From: Homarus americanus
Taxonomy: Eukaryota > Arthropoda > Malacostraca > Decapoda > Nephropidae
Assembly (NCBI RefSeq): GCF_018991925.1
Contig: NW_024744357.1
Coordinates: 2,014,492-2,078,491 of the forward strand
Direction of reading: 5' to 3'
DNA: 64,000 nt
Shown here: piece by piece, positions 51,993 to 62,765 of the stretch
Numbering within the stretch: position 1 is the first letter of the stretch
Layout of the letters: each line of letters opens with the position of its first letter
Program-made: the position numbers and the translations under genes
Notes under the pieces: model-generated
Seen by the model: only the letters and a program-made list of their open reading frames with translations
Told to the model about the DNA's origin: nothing
Databases searched by the model: none

Positions 51993-52205
51993 GTGCTGTA
52001 CTACTCCACGTCACTGTTCACTGCTGCGGGCCTGGAGGAGTGGCAGTCCAAATATGCAACTCTTGGGGTGGGGTCGGTCATGGTCATAATGACTCTAGTA
52101 TCGATTCCGCTCATGGACCGCGCTGGACGACGGACACTTCATCTGTATGGTCTCGGTGGCATGTTTATCTTCTCCATCTTTATCACCATCAGCCTCCTCA
52201 TCAAG
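51993..52205 (+). CDS. Glut1: Glut1-like transporter, coding exon F (TM7-TM9)
   Basis: Starts in phase 0 with VLYYSTSLFTAAG, completing the QQLSGINA-V-x-YYST motif of TM7 begun in exon E. TM8 follows (VGSVMVIMTLVSIPLM), then MDRAGRRTLHLYGLGGMF, the D/E-R-x-GRR inner-loop signature before TM9, and FIFSIFITISLLIK. In human GLUT1 the position after the V is Phe; here it is Leu. The acceptor is AATGCCCCAG, with a poor pyrimidine tract; the donor AAG/GTATGT leaves phase 0. All 71 codons are open. Confidence 0.96.
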
Positions 52206-53633
52206 GTATGTCAGCTAGCCAGACTGTACTGTACAGGTATAGCTCTAAGTTGCCACCAACCAATACTTTTTATTTTATGGATTCTTCAGTGATGATATAT
52301 GACACTTGTTTACATTACCATACATGCCAAAAGGTATCTAAGTTTAGTCTTTTACTAAAGTTTTGTCTTTATAAAATATCAGCTAAAAAATCATTCATGT
52401 CTATAATAATATAATTTAAAATAATGTAGGATTGTAAAATGTATTTTTATTTTATCTCCATGAAGGAATTTATGAAATATTTTTACTGTACTATTTTTCT
52501 ACAGTATTCCTGATTCAACTAAGAAACATAAGCAAAATGTATTAATTAACAAAATTGCTATAATGTTTTGTGGTAAACATGATGTAGGTTGCTTCAGAAG
52601 TTGATGCTTGTGAAGTGTTGATAGGGAAATACCAATATTCACTTCCACAAATATTCTATTCTTACACATTTTTTTTCACTATATGAAAGCTATTTTTGCT
52701 TATGCAAATATGATCCCTTAAGGTATTGTACCAAATTTTTATTTTATTAATTTTTAATGTGTTAACCTCTGAATTGCAGTAGTTAGGTACTAAATTGCAG
52801 TACAGTAGTTAAGTACCAACTTAAGGTAGTTAGGTACTGTACTAATTTATGGCAATTATGTATTTTTTGTGTGTGTGTTGGGGTGTTCTTGTCACTGGCA
52901 ACCAGACCCTATTTTTTCCACACATTAAGTTACTTGATGTTAAATATTCACGTAATGAATGGTTTTCAAGGAAACTAATCAGTTCATATAGTGAGGGATA
53001 CCTGTGAACCATTGACCGACTAATACTGTAGTTTTATGTACAGTAGTTAGGCCACTGACCAATACTCCTACATGTCTGGACCATTATATAATACTCATGT
53101 GTAATTGGACTATTGACCCATTGACTAATATTTTGTTGGAGTTGGACCATTGACTAATATTTTTAGATTTGGAACATTGACTGACACTTTAAATGGTGAC
53201 ACTTTAAATGGTTAACCACTATATAGATTTAATTTATATATAACACAAGTGTAAAGTACTATACTGTATCACAGTACTATACTCTGTTGCACATTAAAAC
53301 AATATTTAGTCAATTATTGAAAATGGATATTTGGCAGTTAATTTTGTTCTCTGTCAAGGATGTCAACTTTGGGCACCAGTAGAGAAGTTTGTATTGATGT
53401 GCAGTGTTTCACTTGTTACTTTATTTCCATATTCTCTGCATGTTGCTTTGTGTATGTCTACCAAGTCATGTAGATAGAAATGGAGTAAGCTAAAAGACAG
53501 AACAACCATAATGCTACTCCTTCTCTCAATATTACTGTATTATACTGTACTGTACTGTATTTGTAATTGTTTTTGTCAGAATGGAATATGATATCATGTA
53601 TGGTATGTAAAAGTAACATGTTAATTTTTACAG
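52206..53633 (+). other. Intron of the Glut1-like gene, 1.4 kb
   Basis: AT-rich. 52780-52850 repeats GTAGTTAGGTACT-like words, and 53008-53215 is a loose repeat of GGACCATTGACTAATATTTT with about six diverged copies. No coding sequence seen. Confidence 0.8.
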
Positions 53634-53837
53634 GAAATGATGGGATGGATGACATTCATCTCTGTGATAAGTACGCTCTGCTTCGTGATCTTCTTCTCGG
53701 TGGGTCCCGGCAGTATTCCCTGGATGATCACAGCTGAGCTCTTTTCCCAGGGCCCACGGCCAGCTGCCATGTCCATTGCTGTTCTAGTCAACTGGCTCTC
53801 AAACTTTATTGTTGGCATTGGTTTTCCTAAAATGCAG
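53634..53837 (+). CDS. Glut1: Glut1-like transporter, coding exon G (TM10-TM11)
   Basis: Phase 0 at both ends, 68 codons. Encodes EMMGWMTFISVIS, TM10 (STLCFVIFFSVGPGSIPWMI), then TAELFSQGPRPAAMSIAVLV and NWLSNFIVGIGFPKMQ in TM11. GPGSIPW corresponds to the GPGPIPW hinge of human GLUT1, and both tryptophans implicated in the inward-facing site (IPW and NW) are kept. AELFSQGPRPAA is the inner-loop signature of the C-terminal half. The acceptor is TTTTTACAG; the donor CAG/GTAAGG. Confidence 0.97.
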
Positions 53838-55187
53838 GTAAGGAACACAGCCTAGAGCACTTATGTACATTATCTGATGAGTGACAGGAAAATTAAGTTT
53901 GAGTTTTCCATGTAATACTGAGCTTTATTTGTTGTTTATGTGACTTACAAGTTAGTTCTACAGTGCACAAATATGTTAGCAATAGGTCAATGTCTTCTGT
54001 CAATCTTGGTTGTCTTTAATATTATAATGAGGACATTAACACATTATTGAATGATTTTTGCCTTTTATTTGTTTATTTATTTTTATTCTCCCTCCTCAAA
54101 GAGTTGGGGGGGATATATCAATAACACTGTACAGTATGTTCCTATGGATTTAACACATCAATATCTTATGGAACTACTCATAGTAAAAAATATAAAAATA
54201 AGTTGTGTATAATCATTACCATGTGAGCTTCCAAATGTATGATTTTGGAGTCGTGGTCCATTGAGTTTAAAGAAGTGGCTGTAGATATTGTTCTAGAAAG
54301 TTGTGCTTCAATACAATTTATAATCATCTTTAAAGTATTAGCTCTTATTCTGATTTTTATAGTTAATATTTGAACTTATATTTAACTCAACCACTACTGA
54401 CCATGATAAAAATCCCAAGTTAAACAGTTAAAGAAAGAGGTAGCAAAAAATTTATGGTCTGTTCATCTGTACAGCATGCCCTGACAATTCGCGGATTTTT
54501 AATTTGTGGACCTCGATTATTCACGGATGACACCCTGAATGTATCCAAGAATGTCTATGGGTAGTTTAAAAGTTGCTGGCATTTTTGCAGCCAGGAGATG
54601 GAGCCATTCTTTCTAGAGACAGTAATTTATTTTACCTGTATTGTATATGTGTGTATGTAGACATACAACACATACAAATAAATAATAATGGGAAAAATCC
54701 TCTCATATATTATCAGAAACAACACAACAAAAATTTAATAAAAATGTCAACTCCGTGCTTTGTTATTAAAGTTATAACAAAGCACGAAGTTGACTTTAGG
54801 GTAGACTCACATTTTTAATACATTTTTTTTGTCTTGTTTCTGATTATTTGTAAGAGGATTTTCCCATTATTGTTTATTTGTATGTGTTTTGTGTGTCTAT
54901 ATGTGTGTGTGTGTCTACACACACACACACACACACACATATATACAATACAGGTAAAAGAAATAATTATCCTAAGGGCAAACACATAAAAGGAATATAC
55001 ATTTCTTTGCACACGAGTAATAATGTACCCCCCCTGGTCAGCAAATGTTATTCGCGGATCTGGCTATCTGCGGCCATTTTGAGAATCTATCCCCCGCGAA
55101 GGGCATGCTGTATATGAATGTTACAGAACCTTCCCAGATGTGGAAGTCAGTAAGTATTGACCAGTGTCTTATTATGTCTCTCTTCAG
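53838..55187 (+). other. Intron of the Glut1-like gene, 1.35 kb
   Basis: Its 3' half is filled by the foldback element at 54470-55112, which ends only 75 bases before exon H. The rest is AT-rich, with a (TTTA) tract near 54065. No coding sequence. Confidence 0.85.
54470..55112 (+). mobile_element. TA-flanked foldback element
   Basis: Ends are TACAGCATGCCCT and its inverted copy. Inside, ACAAATAAATAATAATGGGA near 54674 pairs with its complement near 54860, and a second hairpin lies at the centre (GTGCTTTGTTATTAA / TTATAACAAAGCAC). A GT/CA microsatellite sits at 54890-54940. A related inverted copy lies at 39850-40345. 643 bases, non-coding. Confidence 0.85.
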
Positions 55188-55327
55188 GAAACATTTGAGA
55201 ACTACACATTTTTGCCGTTTAGTGTTTTGTTAGCCTGCTTCTGGGTCTTCACCTACTACAAAGTTCCAGAGACAAAGAACAAGACCTTCGAGGAAATAGC
55301 GGCACTCTTCCAGAGAGGGGCTGATAG
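55188..55327 (+). CDS. Glut1: Glut1-like transporter, coding exon H (TM12 and C-terminal motif)
   Basis: Continues in phase 0 with ETFENYTFLPFSVLLACFWV (TM12), then FTYYKVPETKNKTFEEIAAL, which contains the PETKxxTFEEI motif that closes every GLUT core, and FQRGADR. The acceptor is GTCTCTCTTCAG. The exon ends AG/GTAAGC, a good donor, in phase 2. If it is not spliced, the reading GCT GAT AGG TAA stops at once, giving a protein that ends in GADR. Insect Glut1 proteins carry longer and variable C-terminal tails, so a further exon is likely but was not found with confidence; for example, a weak candidate acceptor near 58625 would add only a few residues. Confidence 0.95.
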
Positions 55328-55508
55328 GTAAGCTGCGTTCTGTTGGTTTTAGCTGTAGATTATTTAAGGGAATCAATAACTGTGGAAAAAATTAGAGACT
55401 ATTTTGGGATATCTTATATACAGAATACTGTACCTGAATGTTTTAATAATATAATAGCACCTTGCCATCCCTAGTAAATAGTATGCACTGTATGTACCTT
55501 GTCTGGTA

Positions 55509-55945
55509 CATAAGAACATAAGAATGGAAAAAACTGCAGTGGGCTTATTGGCCCATACCATACAGTCCTGTTTACACCCTACCCCTATCGCTCATATATC
55601 TGTCCAACCTATATTTGAAGCTATTCAGCGTGTTCAATTTAATGATGCTGTTTGGTAACTTGTTCCACTCATCCACTACTCTATTTCCAAACCTATCTCG
55701 CACCTAAATCTAAATTTGTCTAATTTGAAACCATTGCTACAAGTTAGTTCCTGGTTAAATAATTTAAGTACCGTTGTTATATCACCTTTGTTTGGCCCTG
55801 ACTTCTATTTATACACCTCAGTCATATCGCCCCTCACTCTACGTCTCTTGAGTGAGTGCAGATTCAGATGCTTTAATCTGTCTCTGTACTCAAGGTTCTT
55901 AATGCCTGGGATTAGTCTTGTCATCCTCCTCTGTACATATAAGGC
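55509..55945 (-). mobile_element. CR1-like retrotransposon 3' end, inverted copy of the family at 38690
   Basis: On the complementary strand it reads RRMTRLIPGIKNLEYRDRLK, HLNLHSLKRRRVRGDMTEVY, and its 3' end (ATAAGAACATAAGAATGG on the + strand) is the complement of the TTCTTATG-TTCTTAT tail of the other copy. 5' truncated, non-functional. Confidence 0.87.
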
Positions 55946-56051
55946 CTTAAATTTTAGACAACATACGTCCCATGGCTCACTTGGCAACACTGGGACTCGG
56001 GTTCAGTCCCGTGGTAAGTTGGGGTTGGGGTTGGTAGGGCATTATTCTGCT

Positions 56052-56378
56052 GTACATGGGGTCCCCGAGCTACAAACGGGTTCCTTTCCACTGGGCGCTC
56101 TTAAGTCGAAAATGTATGTAAGTCGAAACACATGCTATGTGCATACCGTACTTACAGAACAATGTTTAAGATCCCACTGTATCATAGCATAAGTCCTTAT
56201 ATACATGTAAAATCACCTAAAATAAGAGAAAAGAAGAAATAGAGGGACAAAATACAGTAAATGAAAGTAAAAAATAAGTCATGAGGTAAATAAAATACTG
56301 TAAATTTAAAGTTTAACCTCGTTCGTATCGGCGGGCGTTCGTAAGTCGGACATTCTTAAGTTGGGGCTCCCCTGCACT
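56052..56378. mobile_element. Small inverted-repeat element (element n)
   Basis: Left TACATGGGGTCCCCGAGCTA, right in reverse complement ACAGTGCAGGGGAGCCCCAA; subterminal AAGTCGAAA/CGTAAGTCGGAC words. About 325 bases, related in style to element m. Borders approximate. Confidence 0.65.
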
Positions 56379-56576
56379 GTGCACTGAGTAGATCAACTAG
56401 CCATATCAGTGACTTGGGGTAACCTAACCTGCCTCCCCAGGGGTCACCACCAAGTACAGTATGTTGTAGAAAATGGTATGAAGGAGACGTATGAATCTCT
56501 GGATGAACTTTTTTTGATGCCACCATTTTGAAATTGAATTCAACTGAATTTTCTACTTGGGGAAATGAAGATGGAA

Positions 56577-58210
56577 TACAGTATTACCCTGCCTAACGCG
56601 GTTTCACTTAACGCGTTTTATCATATACGCGGTGCCTCGCCAGAGCTGAACTTTCACTTAACACGGATTTTTCCCACATATACGCGGTGAGTGTCCGGCT
56701 CCAGACGCTATTTTTAGATTTGCCCCACCCACCACCCTGCCTGACTGCCTGTTTTAGCTCATAAAATTCATACAAATTACCCGGCCAGAATATAATTTAC
56801 ATTGCTGGAATTCTTATAATTTGGTGATCATTTTGAATATAAACATCATATATTTTGCATTAGACATACAAATTTTAGATAAAATGTTTACTCTTGAGTA
56901 AATATGTTATCTTTTGTGCAAAATATATGACATTTATATTCAAAATATTCCTGGTCTTACAAGGAATCCAGCAATGTCAATTATATTATCCTAACTTTAG
57001 TTTGAGGTATTATTTATTACAAAAAAGTTAAGTATTCTGGTTTTCCCACACATCTCCTTGGGACGGTTGGTGGGGGGTGGGGGGGAGGGAGGGACCGACC
57101 GACCATCTGTTACCCTGTGAAGAATATATTTTTTTTTTTATTAACTGAAGATATTTGTTTTAGCTCATAAAATTCATACAAATTACCCGGTCAGAATATA
57201 ATTTACATTGCTGGAATTCTTATAATTTGATGATCATTTTGAATATAAACATCATATATTTTGCATTAGACATACAAATTTTAGATAAAATGTTTAATCT
57301 GAGTAAGAATGTTATCTTTTGTGCAAAATATATGACATTTATATTCAAAATATTCCTGGTCTTACAAGGAATCCAGCAATGTCAATTATATTATCCTAAC
57401 TTTAATCTGAGGTATTATTTAATACAAAATGTTAAAATTTATTTTTTTCACCCACATCTCTTGAAGGGAGGATTGGTGGGGGGTGGGGGGGAGGGTTGGG
57501 ACTGACCGCGCGGTTGGAAGAGGGGGGGAGGCAAGGTGGGGTACTTTGATTGACAGATAGTGTCGTGAAGATTATTTTTTTTTTTATTAACTGAAGATAT
57601 TTGTTTTAGCTCATAAAATTCATACAAATTACCCGGTCAGAATATAATTTACATTGCTGGAATTCTTATAATTTGGTGATCATTTTGAATATAAACATCA
57701 TATATTTTGCATTAGACATACAAATTTTAGATAAAATTTTTTCTCTGGGTAACTATGTTATCTTTTGTGCAAAATATATGACATTTATATTCAAAATATT
57801 CCTGGTCTTACAAGGAATCCAGCAATGTCAATTGTATTATCCTAACTTTAGTTTGAGGTATTATTTATTAAAATTTAGTGGTTTTCCCCCAAAAATTTCT
57901 CAGAGAGGGAAGAGCCGGCAGTGTAGTGTGAGAGGGGGAGGGAGTTGAGTCCATTATTTGAATGGACATTAACTTGGCGACTGTATTTCTCTATTTCTCT
58001 TAAGTATTAATTGTGTGCATGTACCATCATAAAATTAAGATGTTATTTTTACTACAACATAGTTATGTGTCTTCAAAAAGTGGAGTTTGGGGGTCGGGCC
58101 GGTTTCTATTGGAATTAATCCCATATGTTCTGTTGTTCACTTAACGCGGATTTCACTTAACGCTGGACCCTCTGGGTTCTATTGACCGCGTTAAGTGGGG
58201 TACAACTGTA
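56577..58210. mobile_element. TA-flanked element with three tandem foldback units (element i)
   Basis: Left end TACAGTATTACCCTGCCTAA, right end in reverse complement TACAGTTGTACCCCACTTAA, both followed by CGCGG and with further CACTTAACGCGGATTT words inside; 1,634 bases. The interior repeats a unit three times, beginning GTTTTAGCTCATAAAATTCA at 56751, 57157 and 57603. Each unit is itself an imperfect foldback: GAATATAAACATCATATATT faces AATATATGACATTTATATTC, and TTTACATTGCTGGAATTCTT faces AAGGAATCCAGCAATGTCAA. G-rich stretches separate the units. Non-coding. Confidence 0.9.
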
Positions 58211-59674
58211 TGTGTTAGTGAGAAGTGGCAATAAGAAAAAACTAGTGTAATGCTGCAGTTTACATGTTTAAGGATATTTTTTATATTATTTAAGGCATGA
58301 AATATTATGACATACAGTATATGATATGTAGAATACTGTATAAATATCTCCTATCAAGAAAATTTGACCACATTCAAATAAACAGAATTGCAGTAGCTAC
58401 TGAAAAGTTATCAGTGGCTATGCATGTCTCAGCTCATGATTTCCATACATATGGAAATTATTTTACATTGTTGCATATGCTGCTTTTTGTACACTCATAA
58501 AGTACACTATTGTTTACCTTCTTATGTAATCAACTTATTATTATTGTTTTTTATAGTTTTATATTTCTTGCTAACTACTGTTGATTTTCCTTTGTCAAAA
58601 CTTTTCTGTGAATCGGTATTTTTGCAGAAAGTCATTTTACATATCTCGGTAAAGAACTATTGCTGTCCCCCAGAATACTATTCACTGTTGGCACTGGTGT
58701 TACTATCAGTCAGATAGATAGAGGTGGTATAACAATGTGGTACACCAGGAATAATACTACTTTTAAGAGGATCTACAAGGTGTAAAGTTTGGAATATCTT
58801 TTTTTCCATCATCACAACAACATAGAATTAATTCACAGTCGAAATGGTTAATGACAAAGCAAATATTATAAATAGCTTGCCTTTGAGGAGAGGTAAATCT
58901 ATGGTCATTGCCACTCATAGTTCACTTACTCTTCAGTCTACGCAGTTGGTTTTTCTACCTTCTGACTTTTGACTTGGAGTAATTGGCATCTTGGAAATAT
59001 TTCTTTACTTCAACATTTCCAATATTTTCAGGAATATAGAAGACTAGAGATTATAAACATCATCTATACAGTACCTAAATTTATTGATTTTACAACACTG
59101 ACAACATCATGCATTTAATTTAGAACCTTCCTAACCCTTATGCCCTGGGCGACTTAAGACTCGGCAGATCCTCTAAACAATGCACAGTCGAAAACTAGTA
59201 TTTCAGGCATAAAACTAGTGCAGTCACTCGCGTACTGTTGTGGCTGGGGTGCACATGGTCCCCTATCACGGCACCCACGATGGGGAGTGAGCATCATTAT
59301 TTTTCCTCACTGCTGGGGGCCTCAACAAACTCAACATTACTGTATTTGGGTTCGTTTCCTCCCGAACACTGTCTTCATCGCCTCACATCTTTGATTCCAT
59401 TGTTTTAACCATTTATTACTTGATATAGTTTTGTACATTAATTAAATTGAGTTAATAGTAAAATAAATTTCCTTTATGTTTTTTTGATGATTAAAATGTA
59501 ATGCAACATTCGATCATGTCCAGTAATCAGTCTTTTTGAATGTAAATATATATTAACTTTGTGCTACTGCTGATGTTTATTCTTGATGGTGGTGGGAGGG
59601 CTAGATAAACCATCAACTAAGTATCATTATCATGCAGATATCATGTACGGAGATGTATTCCCAATACTGTACAG

Positions 59675-59850
59675 TACAGTAAAAACCCCATAATTTGCAA
59701 TAATAGAGGCTCTAACCTTTACCAATTCCAAGATTTTACAAAATGTGGGGTGCACTTTCTCCTGTCGGGGGAAAAAACGGCACTCCTCCGTTAACTGCCT
59801 CAAGCAAAATTTAAAAGTTACTAAGTACAGTACCTCACAAGGAGATTTAG
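59675..59850 (+). mobile_element. Left end of a Tigger-like element, partner not found
   Basis: TACAGTAAAAACCCCATAAT followed by TTGCAATAATAGAGGCTC has the look of the other TA-CAG ends. No right end was seen before the assembly gap, and the 3' boundary given is arbitrary. Confidence 0.4.
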
Positions 59851-60114
59851 GTGCTTGGTCCATGGTAATCAGGTATAATGGCTCAAACACTGGGCAATGA
59901 TGGGAAAACAAGTGAAAAGAAGCTTGCGCACTAGACTGTACATCTACATTTCACACCTGACCAACATAAACTGACCGTGACCGACAGGTCCAACACGCAT
60001 GACTCGTATAGTACTTTGTTTACACTGAGACGTGCAGTCAGATCCCATGGCAACAAGTATGTCATCTATATTCATAAATATCTCATAATTCCAAATTTAA
60101 GCAAATGTGAAAAA

Positions 60115-60214
60115 NNNNNNNNNNNNNNNNNNNNNNNNNNNNNNNNNNNNNNNNNNNNNNNNNNNNNNNNNNNNNNNNNNNNNNNNNNNNNNNNNNNNNN
60201 NNNNNNNNNNNNNN
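60115..60214. other. Assembly gap (100 N)
   Basis: Exactly 100 N, the usual placeholder for a gap of unknown size. It sits at the edge of a foldback-repeat array. Confidence 1.
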
Positions 60215-61200
60215 GTAAACATTACATCTAAAAATTGTATGTCTAATGCAAAAATCTATGATGTTTATATTCAAATGATCATCAAATTGAAAGAATTCCA
60301 GCACAAATTAGAATTGGCCAGGTAATTTGTATGAATTTATGAGCTAAAACAAATATCTTCAGTTAATAAAAAAAAAAATATTCTTCACGACACTATCTGT
60401 CAATCAAAGTACCCCACCTACCTCCCCCTTCCAACCACCAGATGGTCAGTCCGTCCCAACCCTCCCCCACCTCCCACCAACCCTTCCCTTCAAGAGAAAG
60501 GTGGGTGAAAAAACTAGATTTTAACATTTAGTATTAAATAATACCTCAGATTAAAGTTAGGATAATATAATTGACATTGCTGACCTTTGTAAAACTAGGA
60601 ATATTTTGAATATAAATGTCATATATTTTGCACAAAAGATACATATTTACTCAGAGTAAACATAATATCTAAAAATTTTATGTCTAATGCAAAATATATG
60701 ATGTTTATATTCAAAATGATCAATCAAATTGCAAGAATTCCAGCAATGTAAATTATATTCTGGCCGGTAATTTGTGTAGAATTTTATGAGCTAAAACAAA
60801 TATCTTCACTTTATAAAAAAAAAATATTTCACACATGCCAGGTGGTCTAGTCCTCCTCCCCACCAACCCTCCCTACCAGATAAATGTGTGGGAATGCCAG
60901 ACTGTTTACCTTTTTAGTAATAAATAATAATCAGACTAGTTAGATATAATTGACACTGGATTCTTGTAAGACCAGGAATATTTTGAATATAAATGTCACA
61001 TATTTTTGCACAAAGATAACATATTTACTCAGAGTAAACATTATATCTAAAATTTGTATGTCTAATGCAAAATCTATGATGTTTATATTCAAATGATCAT
61101 CAAATTGTAGAATTCCAGCAATGTAAATTATATTCTGGCCGGATAATTTGTATGAATTTTATGAGCTAAATAAAAATTATACTTCAGTAAAGGTACACCC
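60215..61200 (-). repeat. Array of foldback units, inverted relative to element i
   Basis: Three copies of the unit seen in element i, here ending in TATGAGCTAAA (about 60340, 60790 and 61165), that is in reverse orientation, separated by C-rich blocks (CCTCCCCCTTCC, CCTCCTCCCCACC). The left side is lost in the gap. Confidence 0.85.
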
Positions 61201-61272
61201 GGAATGTGAGCATCCTGTTCTGGCAGGCACCCAGAACGTGGAAACACGGAATGTGGGACCGTAGTGAGGTTG

Positions 61273-61348
<76 letters not shown>
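61273..61348. repeat. (TA)n microsatellite
   Basis: Alternating TA between the inverted and the direct foldback-unit arrays. Confidence 0.96.
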
Positions 61349-61351
<3 letters not shown>

Positions 61352-61438
61352 AATCACTGTAAGGATGCACAGACTGTACTACCCCAAGATAGAATTACTA
61401 ATTTAAAGCGCTTTGGGAATTCTTTTCTCTTCCTTTGT

Positions 61439-61553
<115 letters not shown>

Positions 61554-61599
61554 TACTTATACACTAGAACTCTTAAATCACTACTGTAATGTGATGCAG

Positions 61600-62477
61600 G
61601 TGATTAAGTTTATCTCTTGTGCAAAATATATGACGTTTATATTCAAATTATTCCCTGTCTTGCAAGGATTTCAGTAATTCAAATTATATTATCCTAACTT
61701 TAGTCTGATATATTATATAAAATAAACACCTTAAAGCCTAAAGAAAACACGAATCTTTTGAATCTTTTGTCTGGGAAGGCAAGGAGGGAGGGAGCCAGCG
61801 AGCGCGGGAAGAGGGGGGGGAGCGGGAAGTAAGGTGACAGATAGTGTCTGGTGAAGTATAATTTGTTTATTTATTTGAGATTTTTGTTTTTAGCTCATAA
61901 AATTCATAGAAATTACCCGGCCAGAATATAATTTACATTGCTGGAATTCTTTTAAGATAGTGATTAATTTGAATATAAACAAGCTAAAATTTGCATTAGA
62001 CATACAAATTTTAGATCTAATTTAAGAATTTTATTAGAGAGAGCAAAAATTTTATCTTTTGTGCAAAATATATGACGTTTATATTCAAATTATTCGCAGT
62101 TTTGCAAGGAATCCAGCAATGTCAATTATATTATCCTAACCTTAGTGTGAGGTATTATTTATTACTAAACATAAAAACCTAGTCTTTTCTCCCAAACATT
62201 TCTCAGGGAGGGAGGAGAGCCAGTGGCGTGGGGGGAGACGAAACATAACGGCGACTGTATTTCTCTTAAATATTAATTGTGTGTGTATACCATCATAAAA
62301 TTAAGATGTTATTTTTACTACAACGTACTATTGTGTTGGAAAAAGTGTAGTTTGGGGGTCGGTCCAGTCTCTTATTTCAATTAATCCCATATGTTCTGTT
62401 ATTTCATTTACGCGTTTCTCGTTTTACTGCGGACCTCCACAGGTTCAATTGACCGTGTAAATGAAGACTATGCTGTA
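61600..62477 (+). mobile_element. Right part of an element of the same family as element i
   Basis: Foldback units in direct orientation (TTTGTGCAAAATATATGACG at about 61617 and 62058), then AATTAATCCCATATGTTCTG and TTCAATTGACCGTGTAAATG leading to a CTGTA end, collinear with the right end of element i. The left half is replaced by the TA tracts and the inverted array. Confidence 0.8.
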
Positions 62478-62765
62478 CTGTATAGTATAACCCGAGTACT
62501 GTACAGTATAGCCCTAGTACTGTACAGTATAAACCCTATTACTATACAGTATAACCCTCGCACTGTACAGTATAAACCGTAGTACTGTACAGTATTACTC
62601 TAGTATTGTACAGTATTACCCTAGTACTGTACAGTATTACCCTAGTATTGTACATTATTACCCAAGTATTGTGCAGTGTTACTCTAGTATTGTACAGTGT
62701 AACCCTAGTACTGTGCAGTATTACCCTAGTATTGTACAGTATTACCCTAGTAATGTACAGTTATA
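62478..62765 (+). repeat. 21-base minisatellite, about 14 copies
   Basis: The unit is TAGTACTGTACAGTATTACC plus C, with variants TATAACCC and TATAAACC early in the array and TAGTATTG later. Each unit contains the palindrome TACTGTACAGTA, and the array begins exactly at the CTGTA end of the preceding element. Confidence 0.93.

Larger units (their letters stand above)
55328..59674 (+). other. Downstream region of the Glut1-like gene
   Basis: Either the last intron(s) or the 3' flank. Contains an inverted CR1-like remnant, element n and element i. 58211-59674 shows no repeat or gene I can name. Confidence 0.6.

Noticed and set aside
51908..52414. Alternative 168-codon frame across exon F
   Set aside because: Out-of-frame shadow of the transporter exon; it runs into the intron and has no known motif.
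55955..56030. tRNA gene (GGGTTCAGTCCC B-box-like word)
   Set aside because: No matching acceptor stem or A box could be arranged; at best a SINE scrap.
57227..57948. Two similar frames of about 90 codons in element i
   Set aside because: They are two copies of the non-coding foldback unit; the similarity is at the DNA level and the third copy has no such frame.
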